Below are positions 32,563 to 36,497 of a stretch of 36,497 nt of DNA, piece after piece; position 1 is the first letter of the stretch; each line of letters begins with the position of its first letter. Both the position numbers and the translations under genes were made by a program. The notes under the pieces are model-generated. The model did no database searches. It saw nothing but the letters and a program-made list of their open reading frames with translations, and was not told the DNA's origin. Source of the stretch: Reyranella sp. (GTDB lineage Bacteria > Pseudomonadota > Alphaproteobacteria > Reyranellales > Reyranellaceae); NCBI RefSeq assembly GCF_017305915.1, contig NZ_JAFKJN010000044.1, positions 1 to 36,497 on the forward strand, in the 5' to 3' direction.

Positions 32563-33234
32563 TCAGAGGTTGGCGCCCAGGAAAGCCATCATGCGTTCCC
32601 AGGCCTTCCTGGCGCAGTCGGCGTTGTAGGCGGGGCTGCGCTCGTTGGCGAAGGCGTGCGCGGCGTCGTAGCGATAGACCTCCGCCTTGTTGCCGGCGCC
32701 GGTCATCGCCTTCTCGAAGTCGTCGACCAGTTGCGGCGTGCACCAATCGTCCTGGTTGGCGAAGTGGCCCTGGATCGGAATCTTGATCTTGGCCGGATCG
32801 GCGAGCTGCGTCGGCGGGATGCCATAGAACGGCACGCCGCAGGCGATGCCGCCGCCCCGCGCCGCCGCGGCAATCGTGAGCGCGCCGCCCATGCAGTAGC
32901 CCATGACGCCGACCTTGCGGCTCGTGCCGGCGAGATGCTTGACCATGGCGGCGATGTCCTGGTCGGAGGCACCGACGAAATCGAGGCCGCTCATCATGTG
33001 GTTGGCCTCGTCGGGCTTCTGGGTGACGCGGCCCTTGTAGAGGTCGGGCGCCAGCGCGTTGTAGCCCGCCGCGGCGAAACGGTCGGCGACGCCCTTGATC
33101 TGGTCGTTGAGCCCCCACCATTCCTGGATGACCACGATGCCCGGCTTGCCCCCTGGCTTTCCTGGGCCGGCTTCGGCCAGATAGCCCTTGCAGGTGCCGC
33201 CGTCCGGCCGCTTGACGTCGATCATGCTGCCCAT
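32563..33234 (-). CDS. Dienelactone hydrolase-family protein
   Basis: A 223-residue alpha/beta hydrolase. Triad: Cys114 (GYCMGG), Asp162 or Asp163 (ANQDDW), His193 (AAHAF); Glu38 (QEWWGLN) matches the Glu of carboxymethylenebutenolidase. These hydrolyse dienelactones to maleylacetate or similar esters. The start has a very good AAGGAGG site. Cytosolic, full length. It may work alone, since no chlorocatechol genes are near. Confidence 0.92.
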   Translation of the reverse strand: MGSMIDVKRPDGGTCKGYLAEAGPGKPGGKPGIVVIQEWWGLNDQIKGVADRFAAAGYNALAPDLYKGRVTQKPDEANHMMSGLDFVGASDQDIAAMVKHLAGTSRKVGVMGYCMGGALTIAAAARGGGIACGVPFYGIPPTQLADPAKIKIPIQGHFANQDDWCTPQLVDDFEKAMTGAGNKAEVYRYDAAHAFANERSPAYNADCARKAWERMMAFLGANL

Positions 33235-33252
33235 CGTTTCCTCCTTGTTCTC

Positions 33253-33322
33253 TGTCGTCCTGAGCGCAGCGAAGGACCTCATGGCAGGCGCAATGAGATC
33301 CTTCGCTGCGCTCAGGATGACA
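33253..33322. repeat. Family B long inverted repeat, copy 2
   Basis: Arms at 33253-33283 and 33293-33322, nearly identical to those at 15497-15589. It sits between the CoA ligase gene stop and dienelactone hydrolase gene start. Confidence 0.85.
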
Positions 33323-33328
33323 GACTTC

Positions 33329-34849
33329 TCACAGTTTCGTTCGCAATTCGGTCTTGAGGATCTTGCCGTAGTTGTTCTTCGGCAGCGCCTCGATGAAGCG
33401 ATAGTCCTTCGGGCGCTTGAAGCGCGCGATGTTGTCGAGGCAGAGCTGGTCGAGCTCGGCCGGCGTCACGCTGCTGCCGGGCCGCGGCACGACGAAGGCC
33501 ACGACCTCCTCGCCCCATTCCGGGTGCGGGCGGCCTACGACCGAGCATTCGGCGACGGCGGGGTGCAGGTTCAGCACGTCCTCGATCTCGCGCGGATAGA
33601 TGTTGGAGCCGCCGGAGATGATCATGTCCTTCGAGCGGTCCTTCAGCGTCAGGAAGCCGTCCTCGTCGAACGCGCCGACGTCGCCGGTCCACAGCCAGCC
33701 GTCACGCAGCGACTTCGCCGTGGCCTCGGGATTGTCCCAGTAGCCCGCCATCACCGTGTCGCCCTTGACGACGATCTCGCCGACTTCTCCGACCGGCATC
33801 GGCCGGCCCGCCTCGTCGACCACCCGGACCTCGACGCAGGTATCGGCGACGCCGGCCGAGGCGAGCCGCGACTCCCAGCGCGGATGCTGGCGGTCGCCAT
33901 GAACCTCGCGGCTGAGATGGGTGATGGTCATCGGGCTCTCGCCCTGGCCGTAGAGCTGGCAGAGCACGTTGCCCAGCGTGTCGAGCCCGCGCTTGAGGTC
34001 GCTGACATACATCGGCGCGCCACCGTAGGAGATCAGCCGCAGCGCGCCGGGCCTGAGGTCGTGCACGGTGGGATGCTCGATCAGCCGCTTCACCATGGTC
34101 GGCGCCAGGAAGATGCTGCAGTCGGGCCAGCGGTTCATCAGGGCGACGGTCTCCGGCACCTCGTACTTGCCGCTCTCGGGGAAGACCTGGGTGACGCCGC
34201 GCGCCACCATCGAGAAGTTCCACAGGCCCGAACCGTGGCTGATCGGCGCGGCATGCACCATCGAGCTGCCGCTGGGCGGCCGGTCGACATCGGCGTAATA
34301 GTTCAGCGCCATGGCGAGCAGGTTGCGATGGCTGAGCATCGCGCCCTTGGGCCGCCCCGTGGTGCCCGAGGTGTAGAACAGCCACGCCAGGTCGGTCGGC
34401 TCGCAATCGGCGATCCGGCTGGGATCGGGGATCTCCAGCCGCCGGTAGGCGCTGGTCGAGGCGTCGATGATCTCCTTCAAGGCCGGCGCTTCCTTGGCGG
34501 CCTCGGCGATCGTGGTCGCCAGGTCGTCGGTGACGAAGCACAGCTTCGCGCCGGAATTCTCCAGGATGAAGGCGAACTCCTTGGCGTGCAGCTTGGCGTT
34601 CATCGGCACCGCGCAGAGGCCCGCGTGCCAGATCGCGTACATCACCTCGAGCGATTCGACGCAGTTGGTCATGGCGAAGGCCACGCGGTCGCCCTTGGCG
34701 AGCCCGAAGCGGGCGCGCAGGCTCGTGCTCATCACCGAGACCTTGCGCCAGAAGTCGCGGTAGCTGAGATACGCCGCCTCGCCGCGGGCGAGCGCGGTCA
34801 CGTCGCGGAATTCCTGGGCCGCTCCCAGCAGCAGATGGGCGATGTTCAT
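33329..34849 (-). CDS. AMP-dependent acyl-CoA synthetase
   Basis: A 506-residue ANL-family ligase that activates a carboxylic acid to its CoA ester with ATP. The phosphate loop YTSGTTGRPKG is at 159-169, SYGGAPM and LYGQGESPMTIT follow, the hinge region WLWTGDVGAFDEDG lies near residue 400, and Lys496 (YGKILK) is the catalytic lysine. The acid cannot be told apart between fatty and aromatic types. The ATG was preferred to a TTG three codons upstream. It is 47 bases from the divergent FAD oxidoreductase. Confidence 0.93.
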   Translation of the reverse strand: MNIAHLLLGAAQEFRDVTALARGEAAYLSYRDFWRKVSVMSTSLRARFGLAKGDRVAFAMTNCVESLEVMYAIWHAGLCAVPMNAKLHAKEFAFILENSGAKLCFVTDDLATTIAEAAKEAPALKEIIDASTSAYRRLEIPDPSRIADCEPTDLAWLFYTSGTTGRPKGAMLSHRNLLAMALNYYADVDRPPSGSSMVHAAPISHGSGLWNFSMVARGVTQVFPESGKYEVPETVALMNRWPDCSIFLAPTMVKRLIEHPTVHDLRPGALRLISYGGAPMYVSDLKRGLDTLGNVLCQLYGQGESPMTITHLSREVHGDRQHPRWESRLASAGVADTCVEVRVVDEAGRPMPVGEVGEIVVKGDTVMAGYWDNPEATAKSLRDGWLWTGDVGAFDEDGFLTLKDRSKDMIISGGSNIYPREIEDVLNLHPAVAECSVVGRPHPEWGEEVVAFVVPRPGSSVTPAELDQLCLDNIARFKRPKDYRFIEALPKNNYGKILKTELRTKL

Positions 34850-34895
34850 GCGGCCCAACTATTGCAGGCGGGCCGCAGCCCTTGCAATGTAACGC

Positions 34896-36032
34896 ATGCA
34901 GGAATTCGATTTCGCCATCGTGGGCGCGGGCATTGCCGGCGTTTCCGCAGCCTACCACCTCGCCCCGCAGGCCAGGGTCGTCGTGCTCGAACGCGAGCAC
35001 GTCGCGGCCTACCACACCACCGGCCGCTCGGCGGCGCTGCATTCGGAGACCTACGGCAGCGCCGAGATCCGGGCCATCACCGTCGCCTCGGGCCGCTTCT
35101 ATCGCCAGCCGCCGCCGGGCTTCGCCGACCATCCGCTGCTGACGCCGCGCGGCGCGCTGATCGCCGGCCGCGCCGAGCAGGAAGCCGACATGAAGAAGGC
35201 CGCCGCCGACTTCGCCCGCCTGGTGCCGAGCGTGCGCTGGCTCGATCCGGCCGAGGCGCTGCGCCTGCAGCCGCTGCTCAAGCCTGAGGCCGCCGCGGGC
35301 GGCGCGATCTTCGAGCCCGAGGCCGACGACATGGATGTCGCCGCGATCCACGGCGGCTTCCTGCGCGGTGCCCGCGCCGCTGGCGCCGCGCTGCGGCTCA
35401 ACGCCGAGGTGATGTCGCTCACGCGCAAGGACGGCCGCTGGCTGATCGCGCTCGGCGACGGCGAGACGGTCGCGGCGACGACCCTGGTCAATGCATCGGG
35501 TGCCTGGGCCGACGTGGTGGGCGAGCTCGCCGGCGCGCGCAAGGTCGGCCTCGTGCCGAAGCGGCGCACTGCCTTCACCTTCGATTCGCCGGCCGGGCTC
35601 GACCTCGCGCACCTGCCGATGGCGATCGACTTCGACGAGAGCTTCTACTTCAAGCCCGAGGTCGGGCAGTTCCTCGCCTCGCCTGCCGACGAGACGCCCT
35701 CGCCGCCCTGCGACGCGCAGCCCGAGGAGATCGACATCGCCACGGCTGTCGAGCGCATCGAGACGGCGACCACGCTGCAGATCCGGCGGATCAAGAACAA
35801 GTGGGCCGGCCTGCGCAGCTTCGTCGCCGACAAGAACCTGGTGGTCGGTTACGACCCGGCGGCCGAGGGCTTCTTCTGGCTGGCCGGCCAGGGCGGATAC
35901 GGCATCCAGACCGGCGCCGCGGCGGGCCGGCTCGCCGCCAGCCTGGCGCGCGGGAAAGGTCTGCCGGACGATATTGTTGCACTAGGCGTAACGGAGGCCG
36001 CTCTGTCGCCGGTCCGCTTCACGCAGGGGTGA
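34896..36032 (+). CDS. FAD-dependent oxidoreductase (DAO family)
   Basis: A 378-residue flavoenzyme of the D-amino-acid-oxidase/glycine oxidase family. GAGIAG at 10-15 binds FAD; LEREHVAAYHTTGRSAA is the conserved region after strand 2. A later WLAGQGGYGIQTGAAAGRLA segment is the typical C-terminal FAD motif. It may oxidise a D-amino acid, sarcosine-like amine or a hydroxy acid. No convincing ribosome site precedes the ATG. Confidence 0.92.
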   Translation: MQEFDFAIVGAGIAGVSAAYHLAPQARVVVLEREHVAAYHTTGRSAALHSETYGSAEIRAITVASGRFYRQPPPGFADHPLLTPRGALIAGRAEQEADMKKAAADFARLVPSVRWLDPAEALRLQPLLKPEAAAGGAIFEPEADDMDVAAIHGGFLRGARAAGAALRLNAEVMSLTRKDGRWLIALGDGETVAATTLVNASGAWADVVGELAGARKVGLVPKRRTAFTFDSPAGLDLAHLPMAIDFDESFYFKPEVGQFLASPADETPSPPCDAQPEEIDIATAVERIETATTLQIRRIKNKWAGLRSFVADKNLVVGYDPAAEGFFWLAGQGGYGIQTGAAAGRLAASLARGKGLPDDIVALGVTEAALSPVRFTQG

Positions 36033-36122
36033 TCGGGGAATCACGAAGACTGTGGGGTCCGTGACTTTCCGTTTACGATGGTACGGGGCATTTTGGAGGT
36101 CGTGGGAGTGACAGGAGTAGCC

Positions 36123-36359
36123 ATGGGCAAGTTCACCCTTCTCGCCGCTTCGGCCGCCGCCTTGTTCGCCGCGGGTGCAGTGTCGACCGCGCGCGCGGAG
36201 GAAGCGGTGAAATGCAGCGGCATCAACTCGTGCAAAGGCACGAGCTCATGCAAGACCGCGCTCAGCTCGTGCAAAGGCAAGAACTCCTGCAAGGGCATGG
36301 GCTGGACCAGGGTGCCGAGCGCCAAGGACTGCGCCGCCAAGGGTGGCAAGGTCCTCTAG
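36123..36359 (+). CDS. BufA2-like bufferin metallophore precursor
   Basis: A 78-residue exported peptide. MGKFTLLAASAAALFAAGAV ending STARA is a Sec signal; the mature part has six Cys (31, 37, 43, 50, 56, 70) in CSG-INSCKG-TSSCK and SSCKG-KNSCKGMGW units. That matches the BufA2-type bufferins, small ribosomal peptides whose cysteines are turned into metal-binding thiooxazoles by the MNIO enzyme BufB with BufC. Neither partner is in this window. ATG was chosen for the AGGAG site; an upstream ATG at 36078 would spoil the signal peptide. The stop TAG is at the end of an IS5-family element, so the last residues may be IS-made. Confidence 0.82.
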   Translation: MGKFTLLAASAAALFAAGAVSTARAEEAVKCSGINSCKGTSSCKTALSSCKGKNSCKGMGWTRVPSAKDCAAKGGKVL

Positions 36360-36497
36360 GGTCTGTTGAGATTCACCGAGAGTTTATGACGGCGGCGGCG
36401 AGGTAGATAGCCGAGCTGAAGCTGATGTCGGTCTTATCGGCACGCATGGCGATGCGCTTGAACTCCTTGAGCTTGCCGAAGAAGTTCTCGATCAAGT
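36359..36497. mobile_element. IS5-family insertion sequence, left end (cut by window edge)
   Basis: The end reads GGGTCTGTTGAGATTCA, like IS5-family terminal repeats, preceded by CTA or CTAG as possible target site. The element continues outside the window and contains the transposase end below. Confidence 0.75.
36373..36497 (-). CDS. IS5-family transposase, C-terminal part (partial)
   Basis: The minus strand reads LIENFFGKLKEFKRIAMRA followed by DKTDISFSSAIYLAAAVINSR and a stop. This is the C-terminal end of IS5-family DDE transposases, including the Glu of the DDE triad in ENFF. The N-terminal part lies beyond the window. Confidence 0.85.
   Translation of the reverse strand, partial: LIENFFGKLKEFKRIAMRADKTDISFSSAIYLAAAVINSR

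Overview
The window is a GC-rich, gene-dense bacterial chromosome segment, and its gene content points to an alphaproteobacterium. The evidence is ABC and Bug/TctC-type solute receptors, several hotdog-fold and crotonase-fold acyl-CoA enzymes, an Fe-type SodB, a Bfr/Bfd pair, a DUF3309 peptide, an AbrB-type membrane protein and a bufferin-like peptide. A Reyranella-like Rhodospirillales/Hyphomicrobiales soil or water organism would fit, but that genus-level guess comes from gene content only. No rRNA, tRNA, CRISPR array or prophage was seen. Several starts are GTG or TTG and were chosen from Shine-Dalgarno spacing and overlap with neighbours.

Layout, left to right. 1-254 is non-coding and strongly structured. 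255-2460 (minus) holds a DMT transporter, a ChaC-like glutathione-degrading enzyme and a MaoC hydratase; 2621 (plus) is a crotonase. 3448-10155 is a long minus-strand run: a SAM methyltransferase, a GtrB/ArnC-like polyprenyl-phosphate glycosyltransferase, a small EamA/ArnE-like flippase candidate, a second crotonase, a taurine/nitrate-type ABC importer (receptor, ATPase, permease) and an exported protein of unknown function. A GT-C-like membrane protein diverges from it at 10184. 11761-13245 is an M48 membrane protease. 13255-17205 is an acyl-CoA block: acyl-CoA dehydrogenase, MaoC hydratase, VOC protein and three hotdog thioesterases.

17206-19223 is an iron and oxidative-stress island: bfd with a sigma70-like promoter and a Fur-like palindrome, convergent bfr, an unannotated-size 24-residue membrane peptide, sodB and a DUF3309 peptide. 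19299-26950 holds an MFS exporter, a radical SAM protein, a class III nucleotidyl cyclase, a TauD-type dioxygenase, a short NAD kinase and an AbrB-type membrane protein. The convergent gap 26951-27197 is full of repeats and hairpins. 27198-36032 is metabolic: SDR, two nucleoside deaminases (one with an internal repeat, one exported), DUF1801, a Bug-type receptor, DUF2165, an MFS exporter, dienelactone hydrolase, an acyl-CoA synthetase and an FAD oxidoreductase. The right edge holds a small Cys-rich exported peptide that looks like a BufA2-type bufferin precursor, abutting the end of an IS5-family element that runs out of the window.

Two families of interspersed palindromic repeats sit at gene borders. 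Family A has a CCTCCCCAT/ATGGGGAGG clamp, and its two long copies share a hairpin whose stem sequence differs but still pairs. Family B has TGTCRTCCTGAGC-type arms, and its arms contribute start or stop codons to flanking genes.
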